This document shows positions 47,160-58,949 of a DNA stretch of 64,000 nucleotides, piece after piece. The stretch is from Loxodes magnus. Lineage: Eukaryota; Ciliophora; Karyorelictea; Loxodida; Loxodidae. How positions within the stretch are numbered: position 1 is the first letter of the stretch; each line of letters begins with the position of its first letter. The DNA lies in NCBI GenBank assembly GCA_946699065.1, contig CAMPDV010001090.1, positions 1 to 64,000 of the forward strand, read 5' to 3'. The notes below the pieces were generated by a model. That model did not search any database and was not told the origin of the DNA. It saw nothing but the letters and a program-made list of their open reading frames with translations. A program made the translations under genes and the position numbers.

Positions 47160-47760
47160 AAATACTTACTTTCTATGCAGTTAAGAAATATTAAATGCTT
47201 ACCTTCTATAAGTTAAGAAATAATAAAATAACTTACTTCCTATATGTTAAGATAATTAAAATGCTTACATTCTATAAGTTAAGAATATTAAAATGCTTAC
47301 TAACTATAAGTTAAGAAATATTAAATGCTTACTAACTATAAGTTAAGAATATTAAAATGCTTACCAGCTATAAGTTAAGAATATTAAAATACTTACTTCC
47401 TATAAATTAAGAAATATTAAATGCTTACCTTCTATAAGTTAAGAAATAATAAAATAACTTACTTTCTATAAGTTAAGAATATTAAAATGCTTACATACTA
47501 TAAGTTAAGAATATTAAATGCTTACCAACTATAAGTTAAGAATATTAAAATGCTTACAAGCTATAAGTTAAGAATATTAAAATACTTACTTCCTATAAAT
47601 TAAGAAATATTAAATGCTTACCTTCTATAAGTTAAGAAATAATAAAATAACTTACTTCCTATAAGTTAAGAAATATTAAATGGTTACCATCTATAAGTTA
47701 AGAATATTAAATGCTTACCAACTATAAGTTAAGAATATTAAAACACCTTACCTATTTTAA
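47160..47760. repeat. 31-33-nt minisatellite 3' of the TRIM-like gene
   Basis: About 19 imperfect units of CTATAAGTTAAGAATATTAA plus ATGCTTACC-like ends. Same unit type as the shorter arrays at 30,620-30,900 and 36,600-36,720, always on the 3' side of a RING/Ubl family member. Confidence 0.85.
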
Positions 47761-47839
47761 AAAATAAAAGCTTAGAAATGCAACGTACCTCCTTTAATTA
47801 GATTATTTACCATCTACATATAATATTTTAAAAATTTAA

Positions 47840-49614
47840 CTCCATTTCATTTATAACTATTCCTCATCCATTATATCATAAGATTGCATTGTCTAGTTGT
47901 CCTTTAACTTATTGCCATTCTTATAGATAGCCAATGACCAGGAGTATAACGATGTTTATTCTTATATCATTTCATAAAGCTATTCGATAATAGTGTCTTG
48001 CTTAACCACAAGCTTCACAGATTTATTATTCGGTGATACTATCGATATTTCGATTTTTTAATTAATGATCTTTGTCTATAACTCATTCAACTAACTCGTT
48101 AACTGTTATCTTTCCTCCAATAAAATTTATATCTAGTTTTCCAAATTAGATCTCTCCTATTTCAAACTCTCTATCTACTAACCCAACTCACGATTTAATG
48201 AAATATTATTATTAGCCTCAACAAGCACACTCAAATCACTCTCTCTCTAACTATTTTACTCACTCAATCGATTGATTTAAACCCTTAAATTATCATTGTC
48301 CTCTCTCTAAAGATCAAACTAACTCTACAACTCTCTTATCCTTTACTCTTTCTATAAATCTTGGTTTTCATACTACTACTATTAAGATTAATGCCTCTAA
48401 TCTTTCTCTTAAACAACCTACAACAAATCACTTATTCGCAACTTATATTAAACACCCTCATTCGATAAATTTTTTATTTACTCACTCAAACTCTTAGACT
48501 ATTCCTCTAACTTATTTTTATAGTTTTAAAACTCGAAATCTTTTTACTACAAGATAGAAATCTACTACTAGATTAGACTCTCACGATATAATTGGTCCTC
48601 TATTACTTTCTAGTTACGAGATATTTATTCCCTCAAGTCAGTCAACACCATATCCTTATCTCTTATAACCTAAAGCAACTTTTAAATTTACTCTTCACTT
48701 TTCTCATTTACACTCTGATATGATTTAACCTACAACTATAACTCCTTTCATAAATGCTATATAGTTCTCTAAAAAGATTATTTCTATTCTCTAACTCGCA
48801 ACTCCTATAGTGGCTGAATCTCCTTCATAATTTTCTCAAAGACCTAAACTTCCATATTCTTTAAACTAAGAATAACCTTATACTAAGAATATTTTTACTC
48901 ATCCTTTATTCACTTCTCTTACAATTATACCTCCAATCTCTCTATTTCCACCTTCTTTATCTCACATTACTATATAGTAGCCTATTACATTGACCCGATA
49001 CTCTTTAGTCTTTCAAAAAGATTATTTTAACCTATTTCCTACCTACACTATTCACCTTAGTCCTATAATCTTATCACCACCTCCTCACATGCTTACTCTA
49101 AACTTCTCTTGATTTTATCATAGATCTACGTTATCTTTTTCCAATTTAACTTGTAATCCACAGACAACTACTTTTATCATTGACCCAAAACAGAAGAATA
49201 TTGCTTCAACCTCTCCTTTATAACACTCAAAGTCATTTGCATACGAACTTACATAATAGGAACGATCTCCTCTTGTCTACCACATTGATGATTCTTATGA
49301 GAATCTTATTAACATTTTTCACATATTAATGCACTGTCACTCAGACAATACAATGATAGAATCTCATTATGCTACTAACATATACTCAATTGGCTTTATT
49401 TGGACTACTCTTAAAGATGTAAATCTAGTATTTCCAATTCTTCAATTGGTCTATCAGTGATAATGTTGTGCTTTCTACAGTTGAACTTCTATAGAATTTT
49501 GTAGATACCTTTCAAACATTTCTCACAGATGATACATCCACAATCACATCTTTTAAGCTTTTTAAGCTCTTAGTTGAACTCTTTTTCACAAGCTTCACAT
49601 TTAGTTGCTTGCAT
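47840..49614 (-). CDS. TRIM-like protein: RING, B-box 2, coiled coil, ubiquitin-like domain
   Basis: ATG at 49,614; one open frame of about 590 codons with TAA/TAG as Gln and a few TGA as Trp. RING-type finger at residues 6-49: C6-x2-C9-x13-C23, CDCGCIIC core, C33, C46, H49. B-box 2 at residues 79-109: C-x2-H-x7-C-x7-C-x2-C-x4-H-x2-H, read as ICQQHNEILSLYC, LICEKCQQDSHKNH. Then about 400 residues of coiled coil (SDLLQVVQEKDQRHQSQQQQ, IESLKQERSNLENQIQILLE). From residue 531 a ubiquitin-like fold: SVKLVVKQDTIIEQLYEMI, KDNQTMQSYDIMDEEQLQMK. By family a membrane-free E3 ubiquitin ligase scaffold. No in-frame TGA follows; the last residues seem frameshifted relative to locus 2, so the stop is unclear. 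Confidence 0.85.
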
Positions 49615-49980
49615 TTTATTTTTTGAAATAAACTAAAAATTAAAAGAAACTAAATTTATGACTTAAGAGATACTTAGATTTTAATAGTATTATTTTATTA
49701 ACTTAATACTTAATAAATAGAAGAATAATTACTATTAAAATTAATATATAAAATGGAAGAATTTTCCCTCTAAAATATTAGCTATATATAATATTTGTTA
49801 CAAAGCTAAGGGATAAGATAAATTTTAGGAAAATATTGCGAAATTAGTAAGACTTAATAAAAATTTAGTAGAATAGCTAGATGATACCTATACTAGCCTC
49901 TAGTAGATAACTAAATTAATATGCATAACATAATATCAAAGAAAAATATCAAATATTTTTATCATTACAGAATCTTAACT
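49615..49980. other. AT-rich upstream region of the TRIM-like gene
   Basis: Intergenic between a minus-strand gene and plus-strand remnants, hence a likely divergent promoter region. No specific element recognised. Confidence 0.3.
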
Positions 49981-49999
49981 TAAGTTATAATCACATCCA

Positions 50000-52520
50000 A
50001 GACTTCTCGTTTATTAACTACAAATAACTAGGAAAGCTGGTAGTTAGCCTTAACTAAGTTTAACGAATTTTCTGAAATGCTGATCTCTTAGAGTTGATAG
50101 AAAGATGATATTTCCTTTTAACTAGTTGAAAAACCTAGAAAGACTGAAGAACTACATTTAGTGCTTAATACTTGCTATATTGAAATAGAGTCATAAAAGA
50201 AAACGCAAGATAGCATATAAATTTTGGCTTATCTTTAAAGAATAGACTTGTATTAGAATCTCTTTAATCTTAAGTATTATTCGTACTTAGAATAGAAATG
50301 AAAATTTTAAGAATAGATTAAGAGTCACTAACATTAGAAAAGTATGAGTAACAGAATAAAAATTTTAAAGCAGTTAGCTAAAAGGAATAAGTGTAAAGGG
50401 ATTATTTTATAGTAACATGGAAGGATAGAAACTTATGATTTTATTAATTTTAATGAATATATGAAAAATTAAAGCTTAAGTTAGCATGTTGAATATATAA
50501 CTGTTCTCATAGGTGAAGAAAGTAAAATCACAAGTTATTAAAAAGCTAGTATGAAGAAATTCAAACACCTTTAAAAATGATTATAGTTAGCAATTAAAAA
50601 TACTATTAATCTTAATGTAGAATACCAGGGTTAATTTACAGAGAAGTGCAAAATTCTTTTTAATTTCCTACTTATTAGCCAAAATTCATTTCAACTATGA
50701 AAATCTGCTTATCACCTCGTATTTATTAAGAATAATAAAAGTATTATAATCTTTATAGCTCCGTATGTAGAAAAACTTTATCATTAATCTAGCTGAGAAA
50801 AAAAAAGGAATAAACTTAATAATAACAAGAAATAACAGCTCCAAAGTAAGAAGAAGTGCTCAATGGAGTAAAGGTAATCCATTCGACATTTCTGAAATAT
50901 TTAAAAGAATTAAAGATATTCAGATTAGTCTAAATCTTAATCAAGAAAGTAGTTTAAAATAATAATAACCAATAAAGTAGAAGCAACTTTATTAATCAAG
51001 GAATCTAAACCGAATAATTTTTTTTCATAGCTACTTAAGATGAAAAATAGTACTGAAGAGGTAGAATTTTAAACAGATTATTTTTAAAAAACTTAAAATA
51101 GATCTACTGCTTCTTTTATCTTCAGGTGAATATTTAAATCATAGAAAAGATATACTTCTGATAAACTTATAGAGCAGATAAATTTAAATATACACAACAG
51201 TTTTTCCAATAATGAAAACTAAACTAAGATACAGTAAAGGAGTAAAAATAACTGAAAATCAGTAAGGTAAAACAACTAGAAATAAGGCAATTAAACTTTG
51301 TTATCCTTGAAGAAATAACTAACTGAATGCCTTTAAAGTTTGCTTGAAATAAACGAGTCAAAAGAAATTAAATTTAAAAGGATAATAATAGATAGGTAAC
51401 CAAAATGCTTAAAGCAAGTAGAAACATCTTGAAGATAAATTTTAATCTCCTTTCAATTTATCCACATTTCAATCTTTAGACTTTATCAAAGATACTAATT
51501 AAAGTAAAGTGATAAACTAAGTTAAAAAGTAAGAATGATCAAGATATGAGCGACAGCAAAACAGAAATCGGAGTAAAAGCGAAAAATAGTAAAAGTAAAT
51601 TAGACAAAGGATATAAAGCCAGGCTACTCAAAAATTTCTAATTAAAAAACTTGCAAATACTAATCAAATTTAGAAAATTATTAAAATTCTAATTTGCAAA
51701 GATTATAAGTAAGCAGAAAAACTTACTTAAGTTTTAAAAAACCTACTATTATATTAAAATAAAAAGGAATTGAAGTAACGCCAAATGAATATAAGAGTTA
51801 GAGAATAAATCAGTTTCTCTATTAACTTGAGATAAGTATCCTAGAAATCATGGCTTCATAGAAAGAAGGCTAGTCTCTTAGATTAAAAATGATAACAAAA
51901 AAGAAATAAATAGTAGGATTTGGCTAAAGAATACAAAATCAAATAAGAAAAGCCTAAATATTAAATTTCTCGTTTATCTATATAAAATAATACCCAAAAA
52001 ATAAAGCTATTAGGAATTGATAAAGCACTTTGAAAGAAACTTTAGTATCTAGAAAAATATTGAAAGCATATTAACTAAACTACAAAAGTAAATACTTGAT
52101 AAAAAGTACTAAAAAAGTTAAAAAAAATTAAAGAAAAAGATTAAAGAGCAGTTTATTAAGGAAATGAAATTGAGATAATTTGTCGAAAACAGGAAATAAA
52201 AGCGAAAAGAGTAGTCAAGGTCGAAGAGTAATGTAGGAGAGTTTAAATTAATCTATTAGTAACTCTAAAATTAGTATTTAAAGATGTTTTTAATCTTTTT
52301 AAGATAGAAATAAAATGATTATTATTATAATCATTTTTTAAAGTTCGAAAAAGTAAATAAACCAGTTCGTACTGCAAAAAACGAGCAAAGAAGCCTTTAA
52401 ACTCAGAGATGGTCTTGAATAAAAATTTTAATAATTAGATTGAAAGGTGAAGTAGTTTCAATAAGTATGATCAGCTAATAAATTACTCATCAATCTTATA
52501 GAACATAATAAGATCTATTT
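50000..52520 (+). pseudogene. unknown coding remnants, Lys/Gln-rich
   Basis: Several coherent stretches in different frames: LTKFNEFSEMLISQSWQKDD (50,050), MSNRIKILKQLAKRNKCKGI from ATG 50,341, CSMEQRQ and FKRIKDIQISLNLNQESSLK (50,900), MSDSKTEIGVKAKNSKSKLD (51,548), GFIERRLVSQIKNDNKKEIN, KEINSRIWLKNTKSNKKSLN and ERNFSIQKNIESILTKLQKQ (51,850-52,080). The last part is basic and helical. Could be one long broken gene or two. No domain is recognised and no link to the ABC domain downstream is proven. Confidence 0.35.
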
Positions 52521-52539
52521 CATGAACCAAAACGTGTTT

Positions 52540-53530
52540 AGACTAGTAGATAATTTTCTCATTTTAAGCAATAGCAAGACAAAATTTAATTTTTTAACCT
52601 GAATTAACAAAGTTTTGGATGAAATTCTATATGTTAAGTATTAAGCTATGAAATTAAGCTTAGCAGGATTATAAAACTTATACCTATAAATTATATAGAT
52701 TTATTAATAATATACTCAATTTAGTTTATTTCATAGTTTAGGCTCATTAGGAAATAGGAATAGCAAGCAGAACTGGATCGGAAAGTCATCCATTTGCTTA
52801 TGATTATTTAGAATAGTAGAAGTAGAAAATGGAAAAATTATTATTTACGGAATGAATATATAAGACATATCTTTACATTCACTAAGAAATAGTTAAGTGT
52901 TATTCATCAAGACCCCATATTATTTACCGGAAGTTTGAGAATGAATTTAGATCCCTTTGATGATTATGATGATTAAATAATTATTAGTACTTGCATAAAT
53001 TAATATATTGGAAAGTTTTAAAGCTAAAATGATAATCTATCAAGTGAAAAAGAGGATAAAAAAGAAAGTGGTAAAGATGTAATGGAATGTAAAGTACTCG
53101 ATAAATAAATACAGGAGTAAGGACAAAACATAAGTGTAGGAGAAAGGCAGCTAATTTGTATAGGATGAGCAATATTAAGGTAATTTATTATATTTCAGAT
53201 GCAGCAAAATATTGGTAATGGATGAAGCAACAGCTTCAATTAATTAGAAAGCAGATTAATTTATACAGTACTAATAAAAGAGAAATTCTAAGATCGAACA
53301 GTTCTAACTCTATTATAAGAAATAAATAAAAGCTTGCTAATTTTAAATTTAGATGCTAATATTTTTATTTATTTCCCAGTTATTTAATTTATAGTTATTT
53401 TCTTCTTGCTTCAAGTTCTGTATAATTGATAGTGACTTTAGTAATTATTAAATTTAGTAGGATGCAAAATTATAGAAAGAAGACTTAAAGTATTAATAAA
53501 TAAATACTTAAGTGCTTTAATAATAAATTA
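52540..53530 (+). pseudogene. ABC transporter, C-terminal nucleotide-binding domain (ABCC type)
   Basis: All landmarks of an ABCC second nucleotide-binding domain occur in order. Walker A near 52,765-52,790 reads RTGS-KSS with one base of the GSGKS codon lost. FRIVEVENGKIIIYGMNIQD and ISLHSLRNS follow, then the Q-loop HQDPILFTGSLRMNLDPFDD in another frame, the signature GQNISVGERQLICIG (53,120-53,165), and Walker B KILVMDEATASINQKADQF (53,204). Between signature and Walker B a 19-nt GTAATT...TTTCAG intron (53,180-53,198) splits an Arg codon. After that FQDRTVLTL marks the H-loop area. ABCC proteins export conjugates at membranes. Frameshifts in Walker A and after ISLH make this a pseudogene. 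No transmembrane domain was recognised upstream. Confidence 0.8.
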
Positions 53531-54420
53531 TCTATATAATTAAGCTAATATTGCTCAAATCAAATGCTAAACCTTTAATAAGGCACTCAATACATTTATT
53601 TACTTTACTGAGGAAAGATAAATCTAACTCCTACTGTCTTCATAAATCTAACTTTGAACTATGAACTTAAAATTTAGCCAATTAAAAATAAATTATCAAT
53701 CATACTTTAAAGCAAAAGAAAGGTGTATACTTGCTCTGCTTAACTAAGTTATTTCTTAATTAATAAAAATCTTTTAATTTAGACTTTTTAATTTTCTTCT
53801 TTAGTAAAAGAAATATAGTATTAATGCTTAAGAAAGCTGCTATTAAATTATAAAGCATTTCTATATTTAGAAGTTAATATTAAAGCATTGCCAATAAATC
53901 TTAAGCTGATAATTAATTTCCCTTAAAATATATCTCTCTTTATACAAATTCTAGATAACTTAAGAAATTAATTATTAATTAAATAAAAATTAGTTCTACC
54001 AAATAGAAAACTTGAAAGTGATAATATATAAAAAGATTTAATTTAGATAAATGAAAAACTAAATTACTTTAAATCATAAAGTAATAGTTATCTTAGAAAA
54101 TATTTAATATGGGCTATTATATTAATATTACTTATAAACACTTCTTTTCTATTTTTACCTTCAAATCAAAAATACAAAAGCAAAATTATTTTAACTTTAA
54201 GCAAATTAGAGCTAAAACAGTAAAGAAATCTAGATATATCTAACTTATGTTTCATTTTTACTCAAAGAACGTTTTTTCAAAGTAATAGTCATGAGATATT
54301 TTGCAAATTAAGTAAAAAGCATGCTATAAATAATTTTACATTCCTAAGACTTGAAATTCTTTATATTTAAAATTTTAACATAACATAACATAATTTATTA
54401 AAGTGACTTCACTTTTATTT
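53531..54420. other. AT-rich spacer
   Basis: No recognisable gene. Contains TAACATAACATAACATAA near 54,377. Confidence 0.4.
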
Positions 54421-55040
54421 GGTTTGCTACTAACTAGTTTATGAGTTTTAAGATGTAAATGAATCTTTCAGGTCTTCTTAAAAGATTGCTTCTTCTATTG
54501 CATATCGTGTTGTACAGATTTAACCTTTCTTGATCTTAGGAATTTTTCTTCAATCTCAATTAGGTCCCAACATCTTCCTCGTCCTTCTTTTTTGAGCATT
54601 TACTATATCCAATAGTAATTAATCTCCACCGAATAATTTTTTCTTGTAAAGTCTTCCTTCTGGAGAACAGTATAATTTTGTCATATTATTTCATATCTTT
54701 CAATTATTAGATTTTTGCTTCTTCTGAAAATGCCAGCATCTTCTAAAGATGTGTCCAATCTTTTAACAATAAAAACATCTTGTTTTACAAATTTCGAGTT
54801 ATGTCCTATTTTTTAAGCATTTTTAGCAGTTTTGGAATTTTAAAAAATTGATAATTTTTTTCCGATCCGAAAAAGAATTTAAATTTTGTTCTTCTATTAT
54901 TATAGGACCATTATTAAGATTATAATTGTATGGTTTATTAATTTCTACTATTTTTTGCTCCGCTTTTCCAGTTTTTAATTACCTTGCACCATCAAGGTTT
55001 TAATGCTTATTTCCGTTTTTAACCATTAATTTTGTTTTAT
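54400..55040 (-). pseudogene. zinc-knuckle (gag-like) locus B, two knuckles
   Basis: Minus strand. A first degenerate knuckle NCQKCLKN..(GHNSKF)..CK is followed directly by a perfect second one, CFYCQKIGHIFRRC, at about 54,737-54,780. Then MTKLYCSPEGRLYKKKLFGG, LLLDIVNAQKRRTRKMLGPN, IPKIKKGQICTTRYAIEEAI and FQEDLKDSFTSQNSQ. The LYCSPEGRLYKKK and KKGxxxTxxYxxEE..EDLK blocks match locus A. The Trp in RRCW is TGA. Tandem CCHC knuckles favour a Gag/ORF1 origin. N-terminal coil not resolved. Confidence 0.65.
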
Positions 55041-55049
55041 AATTATTGT

Positions 55050-56870
55050 ACAGTAAAAGTTAGAGAATCTAATGGTTAAATAAAGTCTAGAAGTGATAGT
55101 TGCATTTTTTTTCCCCGCTTCTAGGGAGTATATTTCGATTAGAGAGTTTTATGGTTAGATTTGGTGTTAGTTTTTGGTAGATGATTTCTTAGGAGTAATT
55201 TTATATATATAAATGATATATTAGAATATCAAAGTTAGACTGTTATACTTGTTTGAAAAGTAAAATAAATGAAATAATTTAATCTTCTTTACGAGTTTAT
55301 TTAGGAATAGCAATAAGATATAGTATTTAAGAATATTAACTAAAATATTAGTTTTAAGCATAAAAATAAAATTAAAATTAGTATAGCCAAGTATTAGGAA
55401 ATAAAGCATGATAAATAGGTAAGTTAAATTAATAAATCTATTGCATCAAAAAGATGATTTGGCAATAAAAGCATTTGTAATTTCTAAGAACTATACACAT
55501 ATTTTAAATTAGTGTTATTGAATATTTGATTTATGCATCTAAAATTGAGTTAATTTATGGTATAATAGTAATTTAGTTTAAATAATATAATTAGAGCCAA
55601 GAAAATGAAAGTTTATAGTGAAATTGCAAGGATAGACTGAATAATATATGAAAGGCACTTATAATAATAAAATAATTAGTTTAGGTAAATAGTACATAAA
55701 GGAAATAATAATTGAATATCATAAGGTAAAGTGTTACAACGAATAGCTATTTATAGATTTGTTTTAATATCTATTAGTATATGCTAAATAAAGTTAAAAT
55801 TATAAAGTATTTACTTATAAATTTAAGAGTTACTAAAATAATAATATCAAGGTTAAGTCCCTTATGCTATCTAAGCATATAAATAAATATAAAATTCTTT
55901 AGTAAACTAGTTTTCATTAATAATTAATTTATCTAATATTAAATAAAAAGTAGACATACAGTTAGCTGTTTAAGGATTATTAAAACTTAAATTCAAAAAG
56001 CTTAAGAGAAATAAATGCTATATTAAATAGAATTAAGAGCATATACAAAATTAAAACTATTATACCATATAATAAAAATATTATTTCAGAATTCTCACTA
56101 TCTAAACATTTTTATATGACCAAGTGCAAAAATATTATTTACAACTTTTAGATGGTTAAAAGAAATATAATGAGCAATGTGTGTATTAAATAAAATTAAA
56201 ATAATAACTAAACTAATAATAAAACTTAACTAATTTTAGGGGTAAAATTCATTTTATTATAAGTGACTACTCTGGATGAAAATCTATTTAAATAACTATT
56301 TATTATTATTTTAAAGTTAAAATTATTATGATCTAGTTAATATAGTATCTCTATTGAAGGATATAAGCAAGTCTTTAATGGTCATTAATTAACTTAAATT
56401 ATTATAAAATAAAGATAAATTAAATTAAATTAATTAAATATCCTGGATATATAAGAGCAAGCAGTTATTAACTATAAGAGTAAAAAAGCTAATTAATTAT
56501 AATTTAAGAGAAAATAAAGTTTATTAATGTTTCATTTTATTTGCTTATATACTTCTTAAGCTTTACATTTTTCTTTTACTATTATCAAAATTGGAATTTA
56601 AGAGAACCCGCTATTTCAATGCAATGAAATCTATGATTGGAAAAAATTGTTATCTAAATTAAAAAAATCTAAATATTTAAAATATTTATAGAAGAGTGAA
56701 CTAAATTTAGAATTAAGTGTTAAAATAATTTTATTAAGACCTTAATCAATAAAACTAAATTATAGAAGCTAACAAAGTATAGCAAATCGGCTAGACTTTT
56801 AATCTAATTTAATAATTAATATAATTTAAATTGAAATCGAGAAAATTTAAAGAAAGACTATTAAAAAATA
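55050..56870. other. AT-rich spacer
   Basis: No coherent reading frame longer than expected, no RNA gene. Confidence 0.4.
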
Positions 56871-56875
56871 GTCTT

Positions 56876-57539
56876 AAAGTTTATATCAGTATTTTATCTT
56901 AGCTTTCTAGAGCTATATTAGCAGTTCTAAAATTAGCAAAATTCCTTATGAAGTCGAATTTCCTCTTTTAGATAAAGGATAATGTTTCCTCTTAATTTTT
57001 AAAATTAAACCAACTGGCTTAAGTACCAGTACTTGAGGAAGGGATTTTTTGATAACTGAAAGTTATGCAATTTTGATGTAAAATTTAAAAATAAAATTAT
57101 AAAATAACTCTATCCTAGAGATCCAATAGAAGGAGCTAAAGTAGATTAGCCACTAAATTGATATCATACTAATCTAAGAATATCAGAAATTTAACTATTA
57201 TTTTCTACTCTTTTTATACCTAAATTAGAGAAAAAGTAAATTAGTTAGGAAGAAAGAAGTGCTAAGCTTATAGATCAATTATTAAAAAGTAAATAGAAAT
57301 TTTTACTAGGAAACTAAATTACATTGGCAGATATTGCTTTTGCGTGAAATTTTCATAAATAAAATTACTATAATTTAAGTGACTAAAATTTATAATTTGG
57401 ATTCTAAAAATAAACTTCAGATAGATTTAAAGAGTAAATACTTGAATTTATGAAGATAAAAGAATTATAAGAAAAGTCATTAAATTCTATAGTAACTTCT
57501 GGAAAAAAGAAAGATTAATTAGCTACAAGCAAGTCATGA
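56876..57539 (+). pseudogene. glutathione S-transferase, theta-like, pseudogene
   Basis: The N-terminal thioredoxin-like domain reads KVYISILSQLSRAILAVLKL, then SSQFLKLNQLAQVPVLEEG and, one frame over, FLITESYAILM; the Ser of LSQxSRA is the expected glutathione-activating position in theta-type enzymes (family knowledge) and the VPVLE cis-Pro and TESxAI motifs are present. The helical C-terminal domain, after another shift, is coherent: RDPIEGAKVDQPLNWYHTNL, RISEIQLLFSTLFIPKLEKK, SAKLIDQLLKSKQKFLLGNQ, ITLADIAFAWNFHKQNYYN, ending KDQLATSKS at TGA (57,537). Reaction: conjugation of glutathione to electrophiles in the cytosol. At least two frameshifts, and the segment around PYEVEF is out of frame, so inactive as it stands. 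Confidence 0.8.
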
Positions 57540-58190
57540 AGATTAAATATTTTCTTCAGAATATTCCTTTATTAAAAGTTGAATATCTGAATAGAATAAC
57601 TAGTGCTTTTATAATAGAAAGTATAGAGTAGGTTTTATTATTGTATCGATATAAAAGCTTAAATTTTATTTCTTTAAGTTAGTGTCTTAATTAAATTTAC
57701 TAAAATGCTAAATATTATATTTCGAATATAGTTTAAAGAATTATTCTTTATATATAATAAATATGCTTTATATCAATTTAACTATTTAAGTTTAATACTT
57801 ATATTTTAAGTTTTAGTTTCTTAATAATTTATATTTAAGAAAGATAAATAACTTGAAAAACTGGATTAAAATCTTTGACTTTTATAAATCATGATACTTA
57901 GCCCTTAAATAAGCTAACGCTAGACTTTAATTAAAATTATTTTCTGAGACAATTATTGAAAAGATTACGCTAAATTTAAATTAAAATTTTTACCTAATAA
58001 AAAAGAATAGCTTTTAAATACAAAAATTTTGGTAAGTGTTATATAGATAAGTTTTACCAAACTAGATATAGTTAGTTATACCTTTTATAATTTGCAGTAT
58101 TAAATCCTAAAATTAAAATATTTTTTATAATTTAATATATTATACTATTCTATGAAGTCTTTATTTAGTATAATTAACACACTTTTAAAA
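57540..58190. other. AT-rich spacer
   Basis: No gene recognised between the GST pseudogene and tRNA-Pro. Confidence 0.4.
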
Positions 58191-58191
58191 G

Positions 58192-58262
58192 GGCTGTTCC
58201 GGGAATTGAACCCGGGACCTCTCGCACCCTAAGCGAGAATCATACCACTAGACCAAACAACC
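58192..58262 (-). tRNA. tRNA-Pro(AGG)
   Basis: 71 nt on the minus strand. Acceptor GGTTGTT/AACAGCC, anticodon stem CTCGC/GCGAG with loop TTAGGGT, T stem CCGGG/CCCGG with loop TTCAATT. All stems pair, so it looks functional. Single copy here. Confidence 0.93.
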
Positions 58263-58379
58263 TGTTAATTAAGATATAAAAAGTTCTTTAAATATGAATA
58301 TTGTTTCTTTCTACTAATATTTAAGTTTTTTATTTTAGAATGAAAGAAATTAAGAATCATTTTTATGATGATTCTTTAA

Positions 58380-58920
58380 AAGAAAAATAATTTTTTCGGT
58401 TTATCAACTCAATCTTTATTCCTCTAATTTTACCTCTTATAAGAAGTTTTAAAGCTAATATTTTCCAGTTTTTTCTAGTTTTAGCACTAGCTAGTCTTTA
58501 TTCTCTTCGTGTTTAAATCTGCTTATCAGGATTTATATTTTGCTATTTTTTCAGGTTTAAATGTGTCTAAAATTCTTTTTATCCTATATACTTCACCATT
58601 CTTCCTACATAAATCTAGTTCTTCACCTGATTCATTTTCTCTTTACCTGTTTTTATAATCTTTATTCTTTAAATTTCTTGAAGGCAGGAAATATTTTCCA
58701 TAAGTGTCATTTAATTTTACAATAGTAGCATAATTTTCTAATCTTTGTACATTTTTCCCTTTTAGTAGTGACTTTTCAATTTCTGTATTATTTTGAAAGC
58801 TTCCCTACATTATATTAGTTCTTTTAAGTACTTTTTCTATTTTATTTTCTTATTCTTGTAATTTCTTCTATAACACTGTAGTCTATTATAAAAGTAATAA
58901 TAATAAAATTAAATTTGGCA
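58380..58920 (-). pseudogene. zinc-knuckle (gag-like) locus F
   Basis: Minus strand. KLCYYCKIKWHLWKIF at about 58,695-58,745 is a knuckle with C-x2-C-x4-H intact and the last Cys replaced. In a second frame the tail reads GEELDLCRKNGEVYRIKRIL, DTFKPEKIAKYK, matching the family block LYCSPEGRLYKKK. Lies directly downstream of locus E in the same orientation and could be a tandem partial duplicate. Confidence 0.5.
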
Positions 58921-58949
58921 ATCTTGTAGAAATTTCACCTCTTCCTGCC

